From: an uncultured Carnobacterium sp.
Lineage (GTDB): Bacteria; Bacillota; Bacilli; Lactobacillales; Aerococcaceae
Reading direction: 5' to 3'
Assembly (NCBI GenBank): GCA_937923125.1
Contig: CALALK010000124.1
Span: 1-5,403 of the forward strand
Length of the DNA: 5,403 nucleotides
Under the pieces are notes generated by a model, which saw only the letters and a program-made list of their open reading frames with translations, made no database searches and was not told the DNA's origin. A program made the translations under genes and the position numbers. Positions 1 through 5,345 of the stretch are shown here, piece by piece; the stretch's first letter is position 1, and each line of letters starts with the position of its first letter.

Positions 1-66
1 AGTAAACTTAGGTGTTTGTTTTTGTTCTTGTCCTTGTTTTCCAGTTGACTCTACATCTTCAGCTGT
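1..66 (-). repeat. CshA-type repeat R5, first 22 residues (cut by window edge)
   Basis: Residues 1161-1182 read TAEDVESTGKQGQEQKQTPK then FT. They match the start of R4 (TAEDVTSTGKQGQEQKETPK then FT) at 20 of 22 positions. The array therefore continues past base 1, and more near-identical copies are expected there. Confidence 0.92.
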
Positions 67-3000
67 TGGAGTTACTGGTGTAACTGTTGGTGTGTACTTA
101 GCTGTTACTGGTGTACCATTCGCATCTTTCGCTTGTACTGAAATTCCATCTGGAGTTCCAACAAAGTCTTTATTAGGTTTGAACGTTACTTCACCTGTTG
201 CTGGGTCAATTGTATAAGTACCCACTTGTTTACCATCTTTCATTGCTGGTAATTCAGTCTTATCTGTTGGTTCACCTGTAGCTGGATCAATGAATTTAGC
301 TGGTTGATCAGCGTTAATTGTGATTGGTGCTACTGGGTCACCTTCAGTAAACTTAGGAGTTTCTTTTTGTTCTTGTCCTTGTTTACCAGTTGATGTTACA
401 TCTTCAGCAGTTGGTGCTACTGGAGTAACTGTTGGTGTGTAAGTTGCTGTTGCTGGAGTTCCGTTCGCGTCTTTTGCTTGAACAGTAATTCCATCTGGAG
501 TTCCAACGAAGTCTTTGTTTGGTGTGAATGTCACTTTACCAGTCGCTGGGTCAATTGTGTACGTACCTACTTGTTTACCATCTTTCATTGCTGGTAATTC
601 AGTCGCATCTGTTGGTTCACCAGTTGCTGGGTCGATGAATTTCGCTGGGTTTTCAGCGTTCACAACCATAGGGATTTTTTCTTCTGCACCAGATTGTTGT
701 TTAAATGTTACTGTATCAGATTGTGGTTGTCCTTGTTTACCAGTTGTTTCTTTGTTTTCACCTACTGGAGTTACAGGATTTACAGTTGGAGTGTATTTAA
801 TTCCGGCTAAAGAACGGCCAGTCGCTTCGTCCACCACTTGGATTAAGATTGGATCTGGAGTTCCAATAAAGTCTTTATTTGGCGTAAATTTCACCGTTCC
901 ATTTACTGGATCAATCTCATATAATCCAACTACCTTACCATCCTTCATCGCTGGAGCTTCATTACCAATGAGACCACCCGTTTCCGGATTTACAATAACC
1001 ATTGGTGTTGTAGCAGAAGGTTTTACTTCGCCTTCTCCATTTGTAAATGTAAGTTTTTTGTCGTGTTCTAACCCTTGTAAATCTTCTGTAGTCACTTCTT
1101 CAGACAATGGAGTTACTGTTGGAATGTAACGACCATCCATTGTGTTTGTTTGGTCACTGATAACAGGTTGAGAATTATCTTTTGTATTCCAACCAGTATC
1201 TACGCCATTGTTGTCAAGACGACGAATTGTGATACCTGCTGCAGTTCCAACAAAGCCGTTATCTGGAATAAATTCCACTTTAACGTCTTTACCAGCACCT
1301 GTTACACGGTATTTACCTTCTCCGTTCACAACATAGTAGCCTTCAGCGTCTAAAGCCACTTTGTTGCCTTGTTCGTCAACGATAAATGGTGCAACTGTTT
1401 CATCAATCACTGCATCTTCAGTTCTTGAGTAACGTTGTTTACCACGAGGTGTGAATTCTACTGTCGCAGTTTGTTTTACACCTTGTAAGTCTTCAGTTTC
1501 TTTCTTGCTTCCTTTTGGTGGGAAGATTACTTGTGTTTCAAAGTCTTCTACTTCCCCTGACATTGACATTCCTGTTGGACTTTCAATATCTGGAGCGTAA
1601 GTCGAAATACGGATACGTACTCCTAATTTATCTAATTGTAAATCACTTAAGATTGGTCCGTTGTTAAATGTTAATACGGCATTTCCATCTTTAGTAATTG
1701 TTGTTTTTTCAGAACGTTCATTTTCATCGAATTTACCGTTTTGGTTAAAGTCAACCCAACCATATAGGTAAGCTTCAGGAGCTCCACCAGTATTTGCTTG
1801 TACAGTTAATGTGTAGTTTCCTGGACGTGTACGTTCTAGGGCAATCATTCCATTTGTGTTGCCTTTTAAGTCTGTTGGTAAGATTTGGTCGATACCTTCA
1901 TCGCCTGTACCGTCCTTATCGTCACCTTTCCAGTCCGTACGTTCTAAGTTTTCATCCATATCTGGACGAGTATCTCCAAGGTATGGTTGGTTAACGGCAG
2001 CGCCTGTTACCCCATTGACTTGGTTCATCGCGTGAGTTGCGATTCCGTATGAATCAGGAGCATCCCCTTCATCTAATGGTAAGAAACCAAGCATCGCTGA
2101 TTGTTTACCTGAAGATGCGATATATAGTCCAATTTCAGAAGCACCACGTGTCATTACCATAGGTACGGCAATCGTGCTTGCAGAAACGTTAGGACCAAAT
2201 ACGCCTGTTCCTAAACCACCTGTCTTCAAGTCTGCGCTTCCATAGTATTTCCATGCTACAGTTTTACCGTCTTCACCCACACCAGTTGCTTTACGTAAAA
2301 GGTTTAAGTTAAGTCCATTAATGTTAACTCCATCAACGTTTACACTACCGTAATTTTTTGATGGGTCAAATAGATCTGCTGTATTTTGAGGAACATAGTT
2401 TTTCGTATTCTTATTATTATTTTTTAACCATTCCCCAACATGTTGCCAACCTGAACCGTTTGTAGTGAAGAGTACTAACTCACCTGGGTTAGCTGACTCA
2501 CCATCGGCCATAACGATCGCTGGTTTTACTGCTTTTCCATTATAAGTTGCTGAAATATCAAATTGAACACCGATATTTCCGCCGTTGAATTCTGAAGAAA
2601 TCGTAGTTTGTTTATTACCAGTATCGATTCCTTCTCTACGGATTTCAGTCCATCTATTTTGTGGATCCGCAATTACTTTTGCTTCTTCTTTATTATTAAA
2701 AGCCTTTCTTGTTTTTGGATCAGCAATAGAGTTGATATAACCATTTTTAGCGTTTGGATCGTAAGTCGCTTTTTCTTCGTCTGTAGCGCCTCGCTCTTCC
2801 AACCGTTTTTTATACAATTCAGTCGCTTGGAATGGTTTTAAAGATTTCACTTTAATTTTAACAATATAACCAGGCATTACTTCTTTCGTATAAGTAGCAC
2901 CCACTTGAAGGGCTAATTTGCCATCAGCTGTTGTAGTTGTTCCAGTCCAGTTCGCAGTATCCCCGAAGTCTAACCAAGAAACTTGTTTTAATAATTGGTC

Positions 3001-3546
3001 TGCTAAGATTTTTGGTGTGAAACTTGGTTTTTCAGCTTTTGGTTCAGCAGTTGCATCTACAACATCTTCACCAACTTTATCATCGTTAGTTTCTGCAGCA
3101 GCACGTCTTGAACGAGTACGTGGTTTGTTTTCTTCAGCTACTGTAGTTTCTTCTTTCTTTTCTGGAGCAGCAGTTGTTTCTTCTGCTTTTTCTGTTGCGG
3201 CTGTTGTTTCTTCTTTCTTTTCAGCTGCCGCAGTTGTTTCTTCAGTTTTTTCTGCTGGAGTTACACCTTCAGCTGCAGTTGTTGCTTCTGGTTTTTCAGC
3301 TGAAACTTCGTATACAGCTTTCTCATCTTCTACAGTATCTTTCTTCTCTTCTGTAGGTTTTGCAGTTGCTTCTGTTGCTGTTGCTTCAACAGTGTCCGCA
3401 TGTACAATCGTTTGTCCTTGTACAAACATAAACCCTAATGCTACAGCTACAGATGCTGTACCCATGCTTAATTTCTTGATTGCATAACGTGTTACTTTTG
3501 AACGATTTTTACGTTCATTCATTTGAATATTTTTTGAACTAAACAT
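1..3546 (-). CDS. CshA/CshB-family fibrillar surface adhesin, N-terminal 1182 residues (3' end outside the window)
   Basis: The frame is open from the ATG at 3546 to base 1 without a stop, so the protein is partial at its C-terminus. Seen in order: YSIRK-type signal peptide (1-50); Glu/Thr/Ala/Lys-rich linker with a 10-residue repeat (84-138); Arg-rich motif RTRSRRA (143-149); a non-repetitive region resembling CshA NR2 (about 165-480, with SLKPFQATELYKKR at 234-247); a GEVED-type domain (about 490-677, ending GEVEDF at 664-669); and CshA-type repeats from 678, each with GKQGQ or LQG, PAMKDGK, IDPATG, FTPNKDFVGTPD and YTPTV motifs. Known of the family: CshA of Streptococcus gordonii forms surface fibrils and binds fibronectin and other microbes. 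A C-terminal LPXTG anchor is expected but not visible. The ATG at 3546 is chosen because AGAGGT lies 5 nt upstream; Met9 (3522) is a weaker alternative. The family call is firm; the ligand is unknown. Confidence 0.93.
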   Translation of the reverse strand, partial: MFSSKNIQMNERKNRSKVTRYAIKKLSMGTASVAVALGFMFVQGQTIVHADTVEATATEATAKPTEEKKDTVEDEKAVYEVSAEKPEATTAAEGVTPAEKTEETTAAAEKKEETTAATEKAEETTAAPEKKEETTVAEENKPRTRSRRAAAETNDDKVGEDVVDATAEPKAEKPSFTPKILADQLLKQVSWLDFGDTANWTGTTTTADGKLALQVGATYTKEVMPGYIVKIKVKSLKPFQATELYKKRLEERGATDEEKATYDPNAKNGYINSIADPKTRKAFNNKEEAKVIADPQNRWTEIRREGIDTGNKQTTISSEFNGGNIGVQFDISATYNGKAVKPAIVMADGESANPGELVLFTTNGSGWQHVGEWLKNNNKNTKNYVPQNTADLFDPSKNYGSVNVDGVNINGLNLNLLRKATGVGEDGKTVAWKYYGSADLKTGGLGTGVFGPNVSASTIAVPMVMTRGASEIGLYIASSGKQSAMLGFLPLDEGDAPDSYGIATHAMNQVNGVTGAAVNQPYLGDTRPDMDENLERTDWKGDDKDGTGDEGIDQILPTDLKGNTNGMIALERTRPGNYTLTVQANTGGAPEAYLYGWVDFNQNGKFDENERSEKTTITKDGNAVLTFNNGPILSDLQLDKLGVRIRISTYAPDIESPTGMSMSGEVEDFETQVIFPPKGSKKETEDLQGVKQTATVEFTPRGKQRYSRTEDAVIDETVAPFIVDEQGNKVALDAEGYYVVNGEGKYRVTGAGKDVKVEFIPDNGFVGTAAGITIRRLDNNGVDTGWNTKDNSQPVISDQTNTMDGRYIPTVTPLSEEVTTEDLQGLEHDKKLTFTNGEGEVKPSATTPMVIVNPETGGLIGNEAPAMKDGKVVGLYEIDPVNGTVKFTPNKDFIGTPDPILIQVVDEATGRSLAGIKYTPTVNPVTPVGENKETTGKQGQPQSDTVTFKQQSGAEEKIPMVVNAENPAKFIDPATGEPTDATELPAMKDGKQVGTYTIDPATGKVTFTPNKDFVGTPDGITVQAKDANGTPATATYTPTVTPVAPTAEDVTSTGKQGQEQKETPKFTEGDPVAPITINADQPAKFIDPATGEPTDKTELPAMKDGKQVGTYTIDPATGEVTFKPNKDFVGTPDGISVQAKDANGTPVTAKYTPTVTPVTPTAEDVESTGKQGQEQKQTPKFT
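67..411 (-). repeat. CshA-type repeat R4 (residues 1046-1160)
   Basis: This is a 115-residue (345-bp) unit with STGKQGQEQ (1052-1060), FIDPATGEPTDKTELPAMKDG (about 1085-1105), VTFKPNKDFVGTPDGISV (1120-1137) and YTPTVTPVTP (1151-1160). A stretch of 36 identical bases is shared with R3 (224-259 versus 569-604), exactly 345 bp apart. Confidence 0.92.
412..765 (-). repeat. CshA-type repeat R3 (residues 928-1045)
   Basis: This is a 118-residue unit with TTGKQGQ (934-940), NPAKFIDPATGEPTD (966-980), ELPAMKDGKQVGTYTIDPATG (983-1003), VTFTPNKDFVGTPDGITV (1005-1022) and YTPTVTPVAP (1036-1045). Its middle and C-terminal parts are almost identical to R4; it differs mainly in the QQSGAEEKIPMVV segment (950-962). 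Confidence 0.92.
766..1107 (-). repeat. CshA-type repeat R2 (residues 814-927, intermediate)
   Basis: This copy has about 114 residues and is recognisably homologous to R3 and R4. It carries EDLQG (821-825), EAPAMKDGKVVGLYEIDPVNG (863-883), VKFTPNKDFIGTPDP (885-899) and YTPTVNPVTP (918-927). It is less similar to R3/R4 than they are to each other. Confidence 0.85.
1108..1515 (-). repeat. CshA-type repeat R1 (residues 678-813, divergent)
   Basis: This is the first and most divergent of the repeats, about 136 residues long. It keeps EDLQG (685-689), VEFTPRGKQRYSR, VEFIPDNGFVGTAAGITI (757-774) and the closing YIPTVTP (807-813). The core PAMKDGK / IDPATG motifs of later copies are replaced by DEQGNKVALDAEGYYVVNGEG-like sequence. 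It probably forms the junction between the non-repetitive head and the regular fibril stalk. Confidence 0.75.
1516..2079 (-). other. GEVED-type domain of the adhesin (residues about 490-677)
   Basis: The segment opens with EGDAPDSYGIATHA (493-506). It carries an Asp-rich stretch DWKGDDKDGTGDEGID (539-553 region), then GWVDFNQNGKFDENE (596-610), and closes with GVRIRISTY (642-650) and SGEVEDF (663-669). These are the ordered hallmarks of the GEVED domain found in bacterial surface and secreted proteins. The Asp/Asn pattern in DFNQNGKFDENE resembles a calcium-binding loop; calcium binding is an inference. It sits between the NR2-like region and the fibril repeats. Confidence 0.8.
2107..3054 (-). 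other. CshA NR2-like non-repetitive adhesive region (residues about 165-480)
   Basis: This region has no internal repeats and folds-like composition with many Trp, Tyr and Gly residues. Notable segments are SWLDFGDTANWTG (190-202), LALQVGATYTKEVMPGYIVKIKVKSLKPFQ (about 211-240, interrupted here only for description), and SGWQHVGEWLK (365-375). Position after a disordered linker and the SLKPFxATELYKKR-like motif match my memory of the lectin-like NR2 domain of CshA, which makes fibronectin contact. Domain boundaries are approximate, and ligand specificity cannot be read from the sequence. Confidence 0.7.
3133..3252 (-). repeat. 30-bp in-frame tandem repeat, 4 copies (10-residue EKxEETTAAx)
   Basis: Residues 99-138 are four head-to-tail decapeptides: EKTEETTAAA, EKKEETTAAT, EKAEETTAAP and EKKEETTVAE. 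A fifth related copy, EKPEATTAAE, lies at residues 84-93 (3268-3297), separated by five residues (GVTPA). The unit is exactly 30 bp, so gain or loss of a copy keeps the frame. It forms a charged, probably disordered stalk between the signal peptide and the folded adhesive region, comparable in position to the disordered NR1 segment of CshA. Confidence 0.9.
3397..3546 (-). other. YSIRK-type signal peptide of the adhesin (residues 1-50)
   Basis: Residues 10-25 are polar and basic (NERKNRSKVTRYAIKK). They are followed by YAIKKLSMGTASVAVALG at 21-38, a clear variant of the YSIRK-G/S motif, and a hydrophobic stretch to about residue 42. Predicted cleavage is after VHA (48-50), before DTVEA. In streptococci and staphylococci this signal type directs sortase-anchored proteins to the division septum. 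That anchoring is inferred here, because the sorting signal lies outside the window. Confidence 0.9.
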
Positions 3547-3551
3547 CTTCT

Positions 3552-3557
3552 ACCTCT
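3552..3557 (-). promoter_or_regulatory. Ribosome binding site of the adhesin gene
   Basis: The minus strand reads GGAAAGAGGTAGAAG then ATG. AGAGGT lies 5 nt before the ATG at 3546, which supports that start over the in-frame Met at codon 9. Confidence 0.75.
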
Positions 3558-3618
3558 TTCCTTTTGATTATTTTTTTACTTCGATAATTTGTGAATTTTC
3601 ACCGAACAGGAAATAAAT

Positions 3619-3638
3619 TTTACCCTTATTCAGGTAAA
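3619..3638 (-). promoter_or_regulatory. 6-bp inverted repeat at the predicted adhesin start point
   Basis: TTTACC (3619-3624) and GGTAAA (3633-3638) are perfect reverse complements separated by 8 bp. They lie just downstream of the predicted -10 box and cover the expected start of transcription. It could be an operator or a small 5' leader hairpin; nothing else supports either reading. Confidence 0.3.
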
Positions 3639-3639
3639 C

Positions 3640-3668
3640 ATAATACCATACCTAATCTGATTTTCCAA
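3640..3668 (-). promoter_or_regulatory. Predicted SigA-type promoter of the adhesin gene
   Basis: On the minus strand the -35 box TTGGAA (3663-3668, 4 of 6 to TTGACA) and the -10 box TATTAT (3640-3645, 5 of 6 to TATAAT) are separated by 17 bp. TG lies one base upstream of the -10, giving an extended -10. Transcription would begin near 3633, leaving a leader of about 87 nt. This suggests the adhesin is transcribed independently of the upstream carboxypeptidase gene. Confidence 0.6.
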
Positions 3669-3700
3669 CTGTTTCTACTTGAATTCCATTACAATTAGGT
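3650..3700. promoter_or_regulatory. 7-bp inverted repeat flanking the adhesin -35 box
   Basis: ACCTAAT (3650-3656, inside the promoter spacer) and ATTAGGT (3694-3700, upstream of -35) are perfect reverse complements with centres 44 bp apart, about four helical turns. The -35 box (3663-3668) lies between them. It could be a pair of half-sites for a regulator, but the short arms in A+T-rich DNA make chance possible. Confidence 0.25.
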
Positions 3701-3747
3701 TACATTTTACTTGTGAATTGATTACTCAAAATTCTGACAATTTAAAT

Positions 3748-3784
3748 ATGAAAAAAGCGTGAATACCACATCTAGTGTTTTCAT
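3748..3784 (-). terminator. Weak terminator-like inverted repeat
   Basis: ATGAAAA (3748-3754) and TTTTCAT (3778-3784) are perfect 7-bp reverse complements around a 23-nt interior. On the minus strand the 3' arm is preceded by CGC and a run of six T. The stem is A/T-only apart from one G-C pair and the loop is long, so this is a weak candidate for ending the carboxypeptidase transcript about 70-100 nt after its stop codon. Confidence 0.25.
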
Positions 3785-3814
3785 TTGTTTTCAACATATC
3801 CACTGTGATTTTCT

Positions 3815-3852
3815 TAAAATTAGTACAGATTTTTTTGAAACTAATACAGATT
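3815..3852 (-). repeat. 21-bp-spaced near-direct repeat with inverted repeat, directly after the carboxypeptidase stop
   Basis: TAGTACAGATT (3821-3831) and TAATACAGATT (3842-3852) match at 10 of 11 positions with a period of 21 bp. The same stretch contains the perfect inverted pair ATTAGT (3819-3824) and ACTAAT (3840-3845) with a 15-nt loop, followed on the minus strand by TTTT. It may be a poor intrinsic terminator or a 3' UTR element. Confidence 0.3.
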
Positions 3853-5223
3853 CTACTTTTGTCTTCTTCTTAATCGCTCCTTTCTTCTTCTCATTTTTTT
3901 CTTAATTTTTAAGATTATTACTACAATAAATAAAACTCCTAACAATCCAAGCCAAACTATAAATGGAACTCTCATTAGGAAACGAAGTACGCCTTTGATA
4001 ATTTTCTGAGGCGTTTTTTCTTCTACTTGAGTTGTTTCGATATACGTTGATTCCACAGCATCACTTGCTGCTGGCTCCACTTTTACTGCAAACTCTTTAT
4101 CATACAGCGTGCCATATGGTGTTTGGACTTTTAATGTATTTCCTTCTAGTGCATACACAGGTTCTTTCCCTTTTTCTACGTATACATCAACCGTATGCTC
4201 TACTGTTACTTTTTGTCCATCGATTGTTTGAGTCCCTGGATTGAATACTGTCTTATGCTCGAAGTTCTTAAAAACATATTGCAATAATGCATTCCCGATT
4301 TTATGACGATTATACTCGCCGTGATGATCCGCGAATTGTCCGACTCCCAGAATCACTTCGACCAGCTCTACACCGTCTTGTTTGTAGATTCCGATATAAT
4401 TAAATCCATCTCTTTCACTCGTACCAGTCTTCAATCCAACGATTCCAGGATACGCCAATACGTCCCCTTCCACCGAATGATTTGTATTCGTAATGGTTTT
4501 GGCATATGGCGTTCCACTCATGACGGTTAATTCTTTATTCTTCGTAATTTCTGTTATTTCTGGATGCGCCTTTAGCATCGCTACAACCATTTTCGCTAAA
4601 TCTCTAGCCGTTGATTGATTCGTTTCGTTTGAAGGATATCGTTGAACTGTATATAACCCTTCAAAATCATGCGTGACTGCGCCCGATGCTCCAACAAACT
4701 TGGTATTGGTCATTCCTAGTTCTTGCGCCTTTTGATTGATTAAATCAACATAGTCGTCTGTATTCGGGTTAATCAGATTCGCCAGCATCAAAACAGCAGC
4801 ATTTGACGAAGGAAGTAGCGCCATCTTAATCAACTCGCTAACTGGATATTCCACTCCCTCTACAATGGGCGAATTGCTAAGGTTTGTTAGATTCGATATC
4901 GCTTGGTCGTTCTTTGACGCAACGACTTTATCCTCCAGCTTGATTTTCCCGCTCTTAATCGCGTCATACACCATAAAGATGGTCATGAGCTTACTCAGAC
5001 TCGCCGGATCCACTATATTATCTGGATTTTCCTGAAATAGAATCTCTCCATTTGAGAAGTTCACCACGATATCCCCTTTAGGCGTATCTGCCTCGGATAC
5101 AGAGTTCCCCTCGTTCTTTGTAATCGTAATACTTGATTCTTGTGCAAATACAGTTATAATAGGCGCCAAAATCCCGGAGAGCACGACACAACTTATTGCA
5201 ATTTTGAGTAATCTTTTCACCAT
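3853..5223 (-). CDS. dacA: D-alanyl-D-alanine carboxypeptidase, DacA/PBP5 type (peptidase family S11)
   Basis: This complete 456-residue protein should remove the terminal D-Ala from peptidoglycan stem pentapeptides outside the membrane, limiting cross-linking. Seen: a signal peptide (1-27, cleavage likely after VFA); SxxK box S75-L-S-K78 within DPASLSKLM, giving the acylated serine and the lysine; SxN box S139-S-N141; KTG box 265-267 within GLKTGTSERDGF; and NTNH (246-249), as in other S11 enzymes. A PBP5 C-terminal-like beta domain follows (about 320-385), then a linker, a hydrophobic membrane segment (about 420-438) and a very basic tail (439-456). Length is a little above the usual 400-440. 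Start: ATG with AGGGGG 4 nt upstream; the next codon is GTG, which would give more normal spacing, so the true start could be one codon later. Upstream it diverges from a partial plus-strand gene; downstream lies a surface adhesin. Confidence 0.95.
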   Translation of the reverse strand: MVKRLLKIAISCVVLSGILAPIITVFAQESSITITKNEGNSVSEADTPKGDIVVNFSNGEILFQENPDNIVDPASLSKLMTIFMVYDAIKSGKIKLEDKVVASKNDQAISNLTNLSNSPIVEGVEYPVSELIKMALLPSSNAAVLMLANLINPNTDDYVDLINQKAQELGMTNTKFVGASGAVTHDFEGLYTVQRYPSNETNQSTARDLAKMVVAMLKAHPEITEITKNKELTVMSGTPYAKTITNTNHSVEGDVLAYPGIVGLKTGTSERDGFNYIGIYKQDGVELVEVILGVGQFADHHGEYNRHKIGNALLQYVFKNFEHKTVFNPGTQTIDGQKVTVEHTVDVYVEKGKEPVYALEGNTLKVQTPYGTLYDKEFAVKVEPAASDAVESTYIETTQVEEKTPQKIIKGVLRFLMRVPFIVWLGLLGVLFIVVIILKIKKKMRRRKERLRRRQK

Positions 5224-5227
5224 TTTT

Positions 5228-5233
5228 CCCCCT
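5228..5233 (-). promoter_or_regulatory. Ribosome binding site of dacA
   Basis: The minus strand reads AGGGGG, then AAAA, then ATGGTG. Spacing is 4 nt to the ATG and 7 nt to the GTG directly after it. The site identifies this start region but does not decide between the two adjacent start codons. Confidence 0.65.
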
Positions 5234-5247
5234 AATGTTTTACTACC

Positions 5248-5276
5248 ATCATATGAAATCCCTTTCGAAAGTTCAA
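5248..5276 (-). promoter_or_regulatory. Predicted SigA-type promoter of dacA
   Basis: On the minus strand the -35 box TTGAAC (5271-5276, TTGA core) and -10 box TATGAT (5248-5253, 5 of 6) are separated by exactly 17 bp. Transcription would begin near 5241, leaving a short leader of about 18 nt that contains the ribosome binding site. The spacer holds the 10-bp perfect palindrome CTTTCGAAAG (5262-5271), a possible repressor site. Confidence 0.6.
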
Positions 5277-5345
5277 TGAATTCTATGTTAAAAACTCTTT
5301 ACATTTCTTCGAAAAATGTCTAACCTTAGAACTAGAGGTGACAAC

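Larger units (their letters stand above)
3547..3852. other. 306-bp intergenic region between carboxypeptidase and adhesin genes
   Basis: No credible gene is seen on either strand. The half next to the adhesin holds its ribosome binding site and predicted promoter with the two inverted repeats. The half next to the carboxypeptidase holds two weak inverted repeats that could end its transcript. A 9-bp direct repeat TTGTGAATT occurs at 3589-3597 and 3711-3719. No strong GC-rich terminator is present, so some readthrough from the upstream gene is possible. Confidence 0.7.
5224..5345. other. Divergent 122-bp promoter region between dacA and the plus-strand gene
   Basis: It carries the dacA ribosome binding site and promoter. 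It also holds two symmetric sequences: the perfect palindrome CTTTCGAAAG (5262-5271) and an imperfect palindrome ACATTT...AAATGT (5301-5319) with TTCGAA near its centre. For the plus-strand gene the best candidate is TTTACA (5298-5303), then 17 bp, then TAACCT (5321-5326). That -10 is poor (3 of 6) and would start transcription at the ribosome binding site, so it is weak. Confidence 0.6.

Noticed and set aside
1..765. CRISPR-like periodic repeats
   Set aside because: The period is about 345-354 bp and the whole unit is coding. Both similarity and differences fall at codon level, as expected of protein domain repeats and not of a CRISPR array.
515..1129. 204-codon plus-strand open frame opposite the adhesin repeats
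   Set aside because: It is antisense to a clearly coding repeat array, its sequence simply mirrors the repeats (FTVGVYL, PSFIAG recur at repeat spacing), and I see no ribosome binding site. It is a shadow of the adhesin gene.
1150..1353. Short plus-strand frame opposite repeat R1
   Set aside because: It lies wholly inside the adhesin gene on the opposite strand, has no start signals and no recognisable protein features.
2918..3487. 189-codon plus-strand open frame with FFSxAAVVSS repeats
   Set aside because: This is the reverse strand of the Glu/Thr/Ala/Lys decapeptide repeat and the signal peptide region. The apparent hydrophobic repeats come from the low-complexity codons of the adhesin.
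1..3546. Possible frameshift or pseudogene in the adhesin
   Set aside because: I translated every 60-base line from 3546 to 1 in one frame with no stop and continuous domain motifs, so the visible part is intact.
4032..4530. Two short plus-strand frames (4032-4244 and 4303-4530) opposite dacA
   Set aside because: They overlap the carboxypeptidase coding sequence, which has all catalytic motifs in the other strand. Neither has a convincing ribosome binding site.
5298..5326. Promoter for the plus-strand gene (TTTACA, 17 bp, TAACCT)
   Set aside because: The -35 box is good, but the -10 matches only 3 of 6 and the implied start point falls at the ribosome binding site. I mention it only within the intergenic entry and do not call it.
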